A DNA stretch of 64,000 bases from Carallia brachiata. Lineage: Eukaryota; Streptophyta; Magnoliopsida; Malpighiales; Rhizophoraceae. Location of the stretch: contig JADCRB010000035.1 of the NCBI GenBank assembly GCA_021464245.1, positions 652,762 to 716,761 of the forward strand, in the 5' to 3' direction. The notes under the pieces were generated by a model, which saw only the letters and a list, made by a program, of their open reading frames with translations, did no database searches and was not told the DNA's origin. Both the position numbers and the translations under genes were made by a program. Shown here in pieces: positions 37,219-48,250 of the stretch (position 1 is the stretch's first letter; each line of letters starts with the position of its first letter).

Positions 37219-39540
37219 AAAAATAAAAATCATCATAATAGCACTTGAATGAGGTGGGCCATGAAAAATTTCATGGCCTTCTGGCATTAGAAGAATATAT
37301 AAATTAAGACCCAAAACATTCCACATACAACCAAATTGGATACCACTTGGCCCAAAAAGTGGCAAACCTGTTTGAGTTTGACCCATTGCTCCCACCGCTA
37401 CATTGTTTCCCGACTCTTAATCCCCTCAACCACGAGTGCTGCATTTTGGCTTGCTGCCTTGCTCTTCACTTCAACGACGTGTCACTTCCGTCCAACACCA
37501 TGATGTTGCCATTAATAAGTTAAAATTTGCGCAATCTCTCAGTTCTCTTCGCTTGGGGAATTGTGAATATTTCTGTAACATTGTGATGTGAGGACAAACT
37601 AGTTTACAATCGGCCTAGAATTTTTTTTTTTGAGGTCAAATCGGCCTAGAATTTTAATTCAATTTTGTAGGGTAATAAGGAAGTGCTGGCATCATCCGAA
37701 GCATTTTATAAGTTTTTGATTGTTTTGCATGGTTGACAAGAATTGAGAATGGGTCGTTCTGTTCGGGTTGGGCCCGTTACCTGTCACAGCATCCATCCTT
37801 TGAGCAAATCTGCGTTGGGAGCTCTTTTAGTTTATTTGGCACGATGTTGGGTAGATGACGAGGACAAACTATGACAAAAGGGAAGGAAAAAAAAAAAAAA
37901 ACTGGAAAGAAGAGGACAAAAATGGTAAGGGCCTTAAAATTCTAAAAAGCATATGATGTTGCTCTCTTTTCTGCAACATTCCAACCAAAGCTCCACATCA
38001 TTCAGGAAATTTGCCTTTTGTTTGGGTTGGTGGGTTCAAAAAGTAAGTTGACTGTTTGCAAATTGTAGAAACAGACATACGGGGCCTTTGATAAAGAAAA
38101 TAAATTTTATTTCTTTCATTTTTTTTTTAATACAATCTGATGTGCAACATCTTGATGTTAAAAGGGTGTTCCTACTTTCTACTGCTGCCAGAGTTGGAAG
38201 TTTGGTAATAGGTTCCGTATCACCGGTGCCTTAGCATTGAGGAGGCCATGGGATCCTTCGATGATGAGTATTTCTTATAGGAGACATTAAATCTAAATAT
38301 GAACGAATAACTATTGATTTGAGTATATCAAGACGATGACTAACATTTAATGATGATTATATATATATATATATATAAAGAGAATAAATTTATAGATAAA
38401 TAAAATAAACAATTTAATATGACCTGCCTACAATATATATATTTTTTTCTACTTAATTCAGGTCGGATAAGCAGCTTTAAAAAATTCACGTCACGTCAGA
38501 TTGTCCAATTCGTTTGCGCATCCATAAAACTTTTCTGATTAAAATAAAAGGGTGATCCTACCATTAGTAGTAGACCAATATAACTTTTCAATTTCACATA
38601 AATATCAACCAACTAGGTGATAGTAACTACTTCTTCACTCCGTAGTGTAAAGAAAACCCAAACCCCAACTTATTTTACATTAAATTGCTTGAAATACTGA
38701 AAGTCTAGTCTGTTCTACAACAAAATGCCAGAACCCTTAAAAGCGTACAAAGAAGATATTGTAGCAACGTTATCAAACGGTTATCCAACCGAGTTGTAGA
38801 TTGGGCAGCAAACCAATTTAGAGTAAGATGTTGTCTTTAGAATTGAGTCGGTAACCCTCAAACAGATCTTGATCTTTTTCTTTGTCTCGATTTCCTAATT
38901 AATGAAATCACATGATTTTATGTCAAAAAGAAAATATTGTAGCCATCATGTGATCCCCCACCATATCAATTCACATATCTGGACTACAATGACGTCAAAC
39001 TACCGAGAAAGTGACAATTCCGTCTTTCTCGTCTTTCCAATCCTCCTTAGATTTGGTTTGGGCAACACCGAAATTGAGGCCTTATATGCTGTCTTATCTG
39101 ATAATTTTTAGTAGCTGGCCCGCACCCAATACCCCCCAAAAAAACCATTTGTTTGGAGTAGCCAGCCTCAACGGAAAGGACCCCAAAAGCTCACCCGGTA
39201 ATTCAAGCAACGAAATTGGGACAAACACTTAACGGAGGATCGTACTACTTGAAAAATGTTCTGTACTTGAAAGTGATCATTTTTAACATATATATAGAGA
39301 TTAGAACGAAATTCACTACCAGTATTATCAGAGTTAATTGCTCGTTAACCTAAAGGAAAGGACAAAATACTTTGGTGTCACAGATCGAGCTTCAAAAACC
39401 TACTTATCATTAAACACTTTCATGCTGCCTTCAAAGGGTACTTACAAAGGTTCTAAAAGAAAGCCGTCTGGCACGTTAGATAACTACTCTCTCCTCATAT
39501 TGCCACCGAAACTAGCTCAGGTAGAACTTGTCAAAGATAT
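37219..39540. other. Intergenic DNA without a visible gene
   Basis: AT-rich sequence with a TA run near 38360-38378 and GC-richer islands at 37380-37830 and 38160-38280. The open frames are short and unconvincing. Confidence 0.4.
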
Positions 39541-39855
39541 TACTTAAAGTGATAATTTAGTGATAATTTGACGTGTCTTATCTTATCTTAATCCGAGTTC
39601 AAGTTTTAGCACTACCATCCATCCTAATGAAAAGCGAAGATTTATGTCAAGCGCGCAATACTGACTTTAGATTCGTCAATAATGTGGTTGGACATGAGAA
39701 AGATCCGCTCGAATTCAACAATACTCATATAAGGGGTTTGCTTCTATAGAGGTAGTCGAACGACGTATTCAAATGAGGGTTACTCTATTTTTGACTTACA
39801 GATCTAGTGACGGTTATATTTATAATAAATCTTTTTGCTGGTAAAAAAAAAAAAA
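39541..39855 (+). repeat. SINE-like dispersed repeat, copy 5
   Basis: It follows the family order (AAAGTGATAATTTAGTGATAA, CCGAGTTCAAGTTTTAGCACT, AGATCCGCTCGAATTC, then CAGATCTAGTGACGG) and ends GCTGGTAAAAAAAAAAAAAA at 39838-39855, the clearest poly(A) tail in the group. CCGAGTTCAAGTTTT is the best B-box-like match. Confidence 0.5.
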
Positions 39856-41642
39856 AACCTTACTGAAGGTTAATTAGAGAATTCACTTGTATAATTAAAT
39901 CAAGTTGAAGATAAGATACCTGCTATCTCGCATTCCTAGAGGGAATTGCGAATCCCAACCCACATTCATGGGCTTTTGCATTACTAAAATCGACAATCAT
40001 GGGCCACCCCACTATTTGGCCGTCTTTTTGACTTTTTTACAGCCAGTAAAATTTGGTTCTTGTCGGATAAAAAAAAATCATTTGTTATTTTAATTTTTTT
40101 AAAATATAATTAATTCTTAATTTTAAATCATATAAATTTATTTTTATTTTTTATTTTAAATAAATTACACTTATTACATGATATAAAATTACGTATAAAT
40201 TATATTCATAAAAAAAATTAAGTCTACATAGAAATCCTCTTAATAATTAAACGCCACTGGAATCAAGACTCAAATACAAAGCAAAGAAAAAGCCTAAAAT
40301 TCCTTCACGGAGTGGCGTCAGACCAACCCATTTTTGTTTTTTCAGTTATTCAACTTCGGGGCCTGCATGTGCTCTAGATTCCCACATAGCACATAGTTTT
40401 CATTTTCAACAATGCGCTCCGTGATCAACATTTTACGGGCACATGCATATTGCTTAATACCAAACCAAAAAATAACAAATTATTATTATTAGCATTGCTT
40501 GTTTTTGAAGTGATAGCTACAGTTACCGATTATTCATTTTTCACATGCAGAGCCAGTGTGCTGTGCGCAATCTTCAATGTTAACATGTGAGAATTGGACT
40601 GGAAAGTATTGGGTAGCATAATTTTCATTTGTTTAGGTTCCTGGCGATGAGAATGAGGATTGAGGGGAGATATTTTTACCTTTATTTGGATCTTAAGATG
40701 GACCCAAATTCCACAAAATTGAAATTTTGGGGTCCATCCAAGGCTCCAACCCATGAATTTTCGCACCCCTAATCATGTCTCCTTCCGTACCGGTTAGTAG
40801 CTCAGTAACTCAAGGGTTTCATTGAATAATTGTATTTTAAATAATATTATAATAATTATATAATTTATCTGATAATATTTGATAATTTATTTTTTTTTTT
40901 AATTATCTGATAATTTATATAACTTTAATTTTATTTTAATTTTATTTAAAAAAAATTGCAACAAATATTTTCCTTAACCGTGACTTGATCGGGAAAAAGA
41001 GAATAAGTTAATTAACAGTGGCAAGTTGCGAACACGCCCTTTGCAATTTGCCAAAAGCCGCAGCTGCAACCAATAAATTGACAAAGAGAGCCATTCCGCG
41101 TGAAATTAAAAAGAAACAAAAAAACAGAAAAAAGAAAAACAGCGGAGTTTGACTGACTGAAAACCGCGTGAAGGCAAAGGGAAATGAATTGGGTCCCGCC
41201 ACAAAATATTCTAGCCTCTAGAGGATAGCACCAGTTCGCTTCCTCTTTACGCTTGTTGTCTGTTCGTGCACCATCAATTTTTTTTCTTTTTTTCCAGTTT
41301 CTTCTCCATCGGACTTTATAATAAACAAATAAATAGGCACTAAAATGAATCAATTCCTTAATTTCAAATTCATTTATGAGCACAATTATGGTGTCAGGAA
41401 AATAATTTTCTTACTTCAAAGTAACTTCATTTATTTAAGCTTAGTTGTGATGTGATGGGTCTATTTTTTTATTATTACTACTATATTACTTCTTTATTTA
41501 TTATTATTTTTTTTTTCAACTAAGTAAAATACAATTAATTTATAGTTTTTATTATTGTTATGGTGCTCATTACATATGCTATCTAATTTTTCTCATAAAT
41601 TAAATATTTTTTAATTTAGAATCTATCTACATTTTTAAGATC
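39856..41642. other. Intergenic DNA without a visible gene
   Basis: Alternating AT-rich tracts and moderately GC-rich patches. I found no conserved coding content on either strand. Confidence 0.4.
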
Positions 41643-42290
41643 TGTTTGGCTTATTTTTTTGATATTACTGTTATTAATTACTGTTACCTATTGTTAGTTA
41701 CTCAAAAAAACTAATGGAGTATTGAGTTAATTTTATATTTACTATTACTGTTAAAAAATTAAATAATTAATTTAGAAATTTAATTTACATTAATGTATCA
41801 TATTAATAAAATTATTTTTATATTTTATAATTTTTATTTTTAGAATAAATATTTTATAAATAATATTCAAAATTTTCTCATTTAATTTGTATTTTTTTAA
41901 AAAATATTTAATGTTTACTAGATAGTAAAAAAATATAATGTTAGAAATATTTTTTAAGTGTTAATATTAATCAAAATTTGAAGCGCAAAATATTATTTAA
42001 TAATTACTAAAAAATTAAAATATTGTGTTTATATAAATATTGATGAAGTTGAGTAGCAACTGATAAATTCTATTCAAGTGGCAATTAAAAAAAAAAATAA
42101 AGTTATATAAATATTCTTTGAGAGTAATTTAATTTATATAAATTATTATTAACATTAAAAATTGATTAATGCCCCAAAAAACAGAAAAAAGTAACTTTAA
42201 ACTACTTTTTAATCAACTATTTTTAAAATGCTGAATAAGAAAATAAATATAATCAAATAACAGTATAAAAAAATTAGTCAAACACTCATC
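41643..42290. mobile_element. MITE-like inverted-repeat element
   Basis: The left end (TGTTTGGCTTATTTTTTTGATATTACTGTTATT) and the right end read on the minus strand (GTGTTTGACTAATTTTTTTATACTGTTATT) match closely over about 30 bases, enclosing a 600-bp AT-rich core. No open frame of note and no clear target duplication. Confidence 0.5.
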
Positions 42291-44600
42291 GCTCTACTTT
42301 TTAAAAATAAAATGTAAATATATTATCTTAAAAGTTAATGCAAACATCCCTTTAATCACTAAAGGTCCGTTTAGGATTTAAAAATCATGGATTTTAACAT
42401 TTTCATAGATTTAACATATATAAGATCTAGAATAAAAATAACCTTATACAAATCATAAAATTTCAAATATATCCTTCAATTCAATAAAGATAATATTTTA
42501 AATTTACATTTATGGAAGTCTTCCTGGAGAGATTTGTACCAAATCATCTCCCGAAGTGAATGAACTAAACTCAAAAAATTCAAGTAATATCTCTCGTCAA
42601 AAATTTTTAGCACCAAAAGTTCTTACATCAATATTGGTGAATTATATTCCGCCAAAAAATTAGGTTCCCCTGTTATTCCATATGAAAACGTATTTTACAT
42701 GCTTAAAATGTGTTTAAAGAGTTCTTTAGAAATACTCCAGTAATCAATAACTTATATGTATATTAGAAGTTTTGAATTTTAATTTTAATAAGAGAGACAT
42801 AAATTTATAAAAATAAAAAAATTACTTCTAAATTTATAAAAAAATTTATATTTTATTTTTTATTATAAAAAATATATATGTTATTGTAAAAAATATGTGT
42901 ATTATTACAATATAACTACATGAAATAACAAAATATGTATGTACATATAACAGTGCTCATTAATTAATTAATGGAACATATAGTTGCGAGGCTTGCGAGA
43001 CTCTTACGTATGCTTCTTTTACGGTACTTTCATGGCTTGTTTTTGTGTGGAGGATTGAAGAGTCAAATTAACAGAGTGGCGATGATGAATCATGCCACGC
43101 CTCACCATACGTCTGCTGGAATTGACCTGAAAAGTGCAACGCTCAAAACAAACTTTGCTTCATTTGGTTTGGAAAAAGAAGGCCAAAGGTCGTGAAAACG
43201 ATCAATCACGGCCGTATGTTGGTTTCGTGGCGTGCCCCCTTTACTTCTGTGTGTCAAATTTGTTCTTTATTGGCCAAGCCACAGCAAATTAGACCTTTGG
43301 TCTTTGCTGTAAGTTTCTTTTTTCCAATTTCATGCACGCCATTGATACTCTAACGCATTTCAAAGCCTTACGTCAGTTCACACAATTGTTTGAATGAATG
43401 CTTGCCCGTTTTGCACCATATAATTGTCGTTTGTTTTATGCCGAAACACTTTGTTTCGCTAATTGTATGGTTACAACATATGATTTGCAATATCAAAATC
43501 GGTTACTTTTGTCATTAATTCAATAAAATTCTACCATAAATCTCACAGGAATTTCAAAATTATCAATTTGGCCTTGATACTTTTAGTCATATGTAATTCA
43601 ACCATTAAATTGGTAAAGTATAACGGCACATAAATAATAAAAATTTAGTCATAAACTCTCTTTATCTTTATAAATAGACAAGTTGGATAGACACCGAATT
43701 TATGAATTCATATATTTAGATAATAATAGAAAAAAGCATGCGTGAGAGAGGTTTTGGTTTTTTATCATTTGTAAGAATTGAATATGATAATATGACAAAT
43801 CAAAAGAGATTAAATAAAAAATGACACCTAGAAAAAAAAAAAAAATGGGGCACAATCCGGAGCACGTATTTTCGGGTATGGGGATCCGCCGACACAACCC
43901 AAGTAAGCAGCTCTTCTTAGTCAACTAACTTAACTGTCACAGCATTCCCTGAAGCTGGGGTTGGGTTTAGTTCACGTCGGTGGTTACCGCTCCGCCAATA
44001 AACATTCCTCCTTGTCCATAGCACGTGATATACACGGACAATCTCAGACCGTCGAAACAACACTTGAGATGAGATCCTACAGTCCAAAATCTAGTCAACG
44101 ATGTTGCCACGAGTAGGTCACATTACAGCTAATGGCTGCTCTTGCATCTTGCACGTGTCGAGCACGTGGCATGTTCTTCCGTAACGGTTACGTCTTCCTT
44201 GTTCTCAAATTATTATGCGTATTCTGCTCGGTTACCGAACTACGGTCAACTGCAATTAACCGCGGTTTCTTTTTTGTTTTTTGTAACCACGGTCAAGTTA
44301 ATAGGTCGTGCGTGCTGTTTATTTTATTTTTATCCTTTTAAATAGTCTGGGAAGCGAAATGGGTTTTTTTATTTTATTTGAAAATCCCATAAAAAATATA
44401 GGGAAAAAAAATGATTACAAAAGGGGAATTATAATTAATTACATGTTCTAGTTCGCCACAATAGTTTTTATGCCAATACATGAAAACATAAATTATCATT
44501 TGAAAGTCAGCTAATTTATGCATATTAGATTAGTATTAGAATAGTGATATATCGCATGAAGACTTTCTTTTTAATATTTTATGAATTGATATTTTTATTG
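42291..44600. other. Intergenic DNA left of the LTR element
   Basis: AT-rich up to about 42.95 kb, then mixed composition. The 43.9-44.3 kb part has promoter-like words, including a palindromic CACGTG near 44027, but no gene follows before the retrotransposon. Open frames at 42971 and 44132 have no recognisable product. The LTR element may have separated a former promoter from its gene; that is speculation. Confidence 0.35.
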
Positions 44601-44605
44601 ATGTG
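44601..44605. repeat. Target-site duplication ATGTG (left)
   Basis: The five bases just outside the left LTR are identical to those just outside the right LTR (49656-49660), as expected for an integrase-mediated insertion. Confidence 0.9.
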
Positions 44606-45536
44606 TGTGAAGCTGTAAATTTCGAGCCTGTAACAGTTAGACTCAAAAAATAACAAAAATTGTAAAAATGAAAAGAAATTTATGTGGGGTCGATCTCCGT
44701 AGATCCTCCGATTAATGCTCCTGTGTAATTTAGTCAAGGGCCGTGAAGGCTTAATCTTGACCGAGAGATAGTGAATTTCCACAGCGTGAACTTGAACTGT
44801 AGGAAATGGATCCCACTGAGGGCCGAGACTTGATCTCAAGTGGATTAGTTGAACTCCGGTGAGGGCCGTAGGAGGCTTGATCCCACTCGGACTGTATGGA
44901 CTTCGGTGAGGGCCGTAGGAGGCTTGATCCCACTCGGACTGATTGGACTCCGGTGAGGGCCGTAGGAGGCTTGATCCCACTCGGATTGGATGGACTTCGA
45001 TGAGGGCCGTAGGAGGCTTGATCCCACTCGAATTGATTGGACTCCGGTGAGGGCCGTAGGAGGCTTGATCCCACTCGGATATTTAATATCTTGGGTTTTT
45101 GATCTAGCGGATCCAACTTAGTGGCAGCTAGAGAGCATACACCCAAAATATTTAGAGAGAGAAAGGAAGAGATGCAAAGCTTTAGAAGATGAATGATTTG
45201 CTTTGCTTGGGATGGATTGAAAGGCTTTGAGGGGATCCCTATTTATAGGGTTTTGGGGGAGGATGGATGCCAAAATTGTATGACTTGGATCATACATGGC
45301 AAGGGCCCTCTTTGGTGGTTGAATTTTGACATTTTGCAATCAAATGGAAATTAAAATTTCCATATGATTCATCATGAGTAGGATCCTACAAGGCAAGGAC
45401 CCTCTTTGGTGGTTGAATTTTGACATTTTGCATGGTCATCAACCAAATGGAAATCATCATTTTCATATGCATGCACTTGTTGCTTTCATGTAGGGCATGC
45501 ATTGATTTTTTTTTTTTTTTTTTTTTGGTGTTTACA
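44606..45536 (-). repeat. Left LTR (transcriptional 3' LTR), 931 bp
   Basis: Nearly identical to the right LTR; outside the internal tandem repeats and the poly-T run I noticed one substitution (AATAAC against AATAAT near 44651/48731). It holds five tandem units of about 47 bp with the core GAGGGCCGTAGGAGGCTTGAT (about 44860-45080). A TATA box, TATAAATA, reads on the minus strand at 45240-45247. Confidence 0.9.
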
Positions 45537-45539
45537 AAT

Positions 45540-45550
45540 GCCCCCACTTC
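45540..45550 (-). promoter_or_regulatory. Polypurine tract of the LTR element
   Basis: GAAGTGGGGGC on the minus strand, followed by ATT and then the TGTAAACA start of the LTR. Position and composition fit the plus-strand primer of a gypsy-type element, and it fixes the orientation as minus. Confidence 0.65.
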
Positions 45551-46379
45551 AAGGGTCGGTAAGGAAGAATTTTACCGTAATGATCCGAACCGAGTCTTGA
45601 AGTCCAGTTTGAAACTTGAGATGTCTTAATGAACGTTGAATGTTGGAGTCTTCTATCTTTGACCATGCCTGCTGTTGTTGGATCACAATAGGAATCCGAT
45701 ACGATCTTGAGAAGGTTAGCAGCCCAGCCAATATAAAAATTGAAGTCTTGGCTCCAGGTGCGTTCGAGCTTCCATAGCCCGCAAAGGATTTTTTATATCT
45801 CTTAAAGTTCCAGAGCTCTGGTGAGGATGATCCAGTAGGCAAAGAACTTGAACCTCCCCAAGAGGAAGGCCCAGGACCTTGGAACTTCAAGACCGGCTCA
45901 CAGAGAGACTGACTGTAGTGATGATTTCCAAGTCTGCTTCGACGTAAGGAGAGTAGTTGGAACTTCCCTGTACGTCGCTGCATCCAAAGAAAGATTAGGA
46001 TAATTGCAGCTTCTCATCCCTCTGTGGTAGATGTGAACTAAGGAGAGTAGTTGGAACTCCATGACACCGATGGCGTTGGAGACTGAGTTTCGAGGATCCC
46101 TCGAAGAAGACTACTCCCTCTTTTCTTAGCTCGTGCGCCTCCAACTTCTTGATCGAAGAACTTCCTGAGACAAGTGCAGAGACTAGCCATTTTTTTTTTT
46201 GAGAAAGAAGAGCTGAGGGGTGAATATTACTCGGGCATGCAGGATATATATACAAATAATAAAGAGTTTTTTTTTTTTTTTTTTTTGAAAAGTCAAAAAA
46301 AAGGTATGCAGAATCGGGTAGGGCCATCCACGTCCCTTTCCTGCATAAGAGACAAAAGAGGCAGCGGCTGACGCGTGTC
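45551..46379 (-). other. Element interior between WOX 3' end and PPT, function unknown
   Basis: About 830 bases without a recognisable domain. Minus-strand frames of 132 and 144 codons exist, but their composition is not convincing. The phrase GGAGAGTAGTTGGAACT occurs twice (near 45948 and 46037), pointing to an internal duplication. It could be 3' UTR of the captured gene or of the element. Confidence 0.35.
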
Positions 46380-46490
46380 ACGAAAGTCGTCACCGTGTGT
46401 GGCAGAAGTCGTTGCCGTGTGCTGCGGAAGTCGTTGCCGCGTGCTGCAGAAGTCGTTGCAGAAGTCGTTGCAGAAGTCGTTGCACCTTAT
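46380..46490. repeat. Short tandem repeat GAAGTCGTTGC after the WOX stop
   Basis: Units of 12 bp and related 18-24 bp units (GTCGTTGCAGAA, GTCGTTGCCGTGTGCTGCGGAA) lie directly downstream of the WOX stop codon on the minus strand. They would be in the 3' UTR of any WOX transcript. Confidence 0.7.
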
Positions 46491-46503
46491 CTTGTCGGCC
46501 GTC

Positions 46504-47127
46504 CTAGCGGGGCCCGAGGCGCAGCTCCAAGTCAAGCTCGACCTCGTCTGGTGGGCCGATGATGTTGACGTCGACGTCGACGTCGCTTTCCAGCTGGTTG
46601 ATGCTGTCGGAATATTCTGGAAAGAGAGGCAAAGTTTCACCGGAATAACTCCTTTCTGCTAGAAAAATTCCTCCTAGACTTAAGTATCTAGGAGGGATGA
46701 ACCCTTGGCTGACTCCGTAAGACCACCAGGACCAGCGTGCATGCTCCCATGGGCTACGGCTTTGATGAACATACCGTGGAGAGACTATTACGGTGGAAGA
46801 ACTCGGACCTGCTTCATTTGACGGCGAAGTTGTACTGGTGGGATCTACCATCGGAACAGCAGACTGTTCTTTGGAAAAATCAGCTCTCAGTGCTGGTTTC
46901 TTCCTGCTTCTCCGATTCTGGAACCAATAAAACACATTTTTTCCTTCGATTGCCCCGAGTGGGCGCAATCGTGAGACAAGTTGGTAAATCTGAGATGCAT
47001 TAGGTATAATATCTCCATTGTTGTGGAAGACTTCCTCTAGAATTTGCAGTTGCGCCATAGTTGGTTGCCACCTTGTGCGGGGTGACCTTTCTTCTTCCTT
47101 GTCTTGAGGTTCTGCAACTGGTTCCAT
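46504..47127 (-). CDS. WUSCHEL-related homeobox (WOX) protein captured in an LTR retrotransposon
   Basis: A single uninterrupted 207-codon ORF. Residues about 17-80 form a WOX-type homeodomain (RTRWQPTMAQLQILEEVF, then LGAIEGKNVFYWFQNRRSR). The helix-3 residues W68, F69, Q70, N71 and R75 are kept. A canonical WUS box, TLPLFP, lies at 165-170, an acidic run at 180-187, and a C-terminal EAR repressor motif (Leu at 198, 200, 202 and 204). WUS-clade proteins use these parts to control stem cells and recruit TOPLESS corepressors in the nucleus. Odd features: NRRSR in helix 3 resembles the WOX9/11 clade rather than the NHKAR of the WUS clade; there is no intron, while WUS-clade genes normally have one inside the homeodomain, suggesting capture through mRNA. 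It lies in the element's transcriptional sense. Clade assignment is uncertain; homology to WOX is not. Confidence 0.9.
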   Translation of the reverse strand: MEPVAEPQDKEEERSPRTRWQPTMAQLQILEEVFHNNGDIIPNASQIYQLVSRLRPLGAIEGKNVFYWFQNRRSRKKPALRADFSKEQSAVPMVDPTSTTSPSNEAGPSSSTVIVSPRYVHQSRSPWEHARWSWWSYGVSQGFIPPRYLSLGGIFLAERSYSGETLPLFPEYSDSINQLESDVDVDVNIIGPPDEVELDLELRLGPR

Positions 47128-47212
47128 CTTTCTTGTGGCAGAGGAGCAAAGATCTTGGTATGTGGTGAAGATCGGTTGAGACTGATACTGAGTTTCAAAC
47201 TCAAACCCTCCG

Positions 47213-47455
47213 TCGCTTTTATATTTTTGGGCCGTTCACAGTTTATACTCATGCGGGCCAGGAGTTTGGTGAACTGTAGTGTCGCCTTTTATACTCGTAC
47301 GAGGCAGGAGTGTGTTGCTGAACTGTTCGCCTTTTATACTCGTGCGAGGCATGAGTGTTGAACTGTGATGTCGCCTTTTATACTCGTGCGAGGCAGGAGT
47401 GTTGAACTGTGATGTCGCCTTTTATACTCGTGCGAGGCAGGAGTGTTGAACTGTT
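47213..47455 (-). promoter_or_regulatory. Tandem array of TATA-containing 44-45 bp units upstream of the WOX ORF
   Basis: On the minus strand, GAGTATAAAAGGCGA recurs with TATAAAAGG cores at about 47285-47294, 47330-47339, 47374-47383 and 47418-47427, spaced 44-45 bp. Each unit also carries CCTGCCTCGCACGAG (with small changes). A degenerate unit lies at about 47236, and a further TATAAAAG at 47216-47226 is only about 90 bases before the ATG. The layout looks like a duplicated core promoter, though activity is unproven. Confidence 0.5.
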
Positions 47456-47775
47456 GAGCTGTTGAGCTGGCGAGCTGGTGAGCTGTTAAGCTGATGAGTT
47501 GTTAAGCTGATGAGTTGTTAAGCTGCTTGGCTACTGAGCTGTTGAGCTGTTGAGCTGCTGAGCTGTTGAGCTGTTTGGCTGTTGAGCTGCTTGGCTGCTG
47601 AGCTGCTGAGCTGGTGAGCTGCTGAGCTGTTGAGCTGCTTGGCTGTTGAGCTGTTGAGCTGCTGAGCTGTTGAGCTGCTGAGCTGTTGAGTTGGTGAGCT
47701 GCTGAGCTGTTGAGTTGGTGAGCTGCTGAGCTGTTGAGCTGGTGAGCTGTTTGGTGAGCTGTTGAGCTGTTGACT
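47454..47775. repeat. Minisatellite of GAGCTGTT/GAGCTGCT units
   Basis: About 320 bases made of short units such as GAGCTGTTGAGCTGCT, with occasional GAGCTGGT, GAGTTGGT and TTGGCT variants. It lies in the leader of the LTR element, beyond the TATA array. It has no stable open frame and is probably noncoding. Confidence 0.8.
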
Positions 47776-48250
47776 TGAGTTTTGATTCAGGGTCTAAGCT
47801 TTGCCCCCGAATCTGGATTTAGGCTATGAGTTGGAACTTGGATTTGGGTTTTGAGCCCGAGTTTAGATTTGGTGAATTTGGGCTTTGGGCTAGGGTTTGA
47901 GTTTAGGCTTTTTGGGCCTGGATTTGAATTTGGGCTTTAGGCCCGAGTTTGAATTTGGATTTGGATTTTGAACTAGAATTTGGGTTCGGACTTGGATTTT
48001 GCCCCCGAATTTGGATTTGTTGGGTTTTGAATCGGGGTTTGAGATCTACCCCCGAATCTAGATTTGGATTTTGTGGAAGGGTTCTGAACTTGCACATAAG
48101 TTTCAGACATTTTTTTCTTTTCTTCTTTTTTTTGGCTTTTTTTTTTTGCTTTTTTTTTTTGCACTTTTTTTTTGCTTTTTTTTGTTTTTTTTTTTATTTC
48201 TTTATTTATTTCTCTTTTTTTGTCTTTTTTTGTTTTTTTTTTTTTACACA
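47776..48250. repeat. Imperfect TTTGGATTTGG repeats and poly-T tract in the element leader
   Basis: 47790-48085 is built of drifting GATTTGGGTTTGAGCCCGAG-like words. 48108-48246 is almost pure T with scattered C and G. Predicted proteins here are low-complexity Phe or Lys/Gln runs and are not believable. Confidence 0.7.

Noticed and set aside
42971..43195. 74-codon plus-strand frame near 43 kb
   Set aside because: No recognisable family, no splice partners, and no promoter support.
44840..45085. Regular repeats with constant core that could suggest a CRISPR-like array
   Set aside because: The units abut without unique spacers, occur in both LTRs, and the genome is a plant's; it is a minisatellite inside an LTR.
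44579..45146. Minus-strand frames of 131-133 codons with repeated WDQASYGPHRSP-like words
   Set aside because: They are translations of the LTR minisatellite in several frames at once and break at the repeat borders; not a protein gene.
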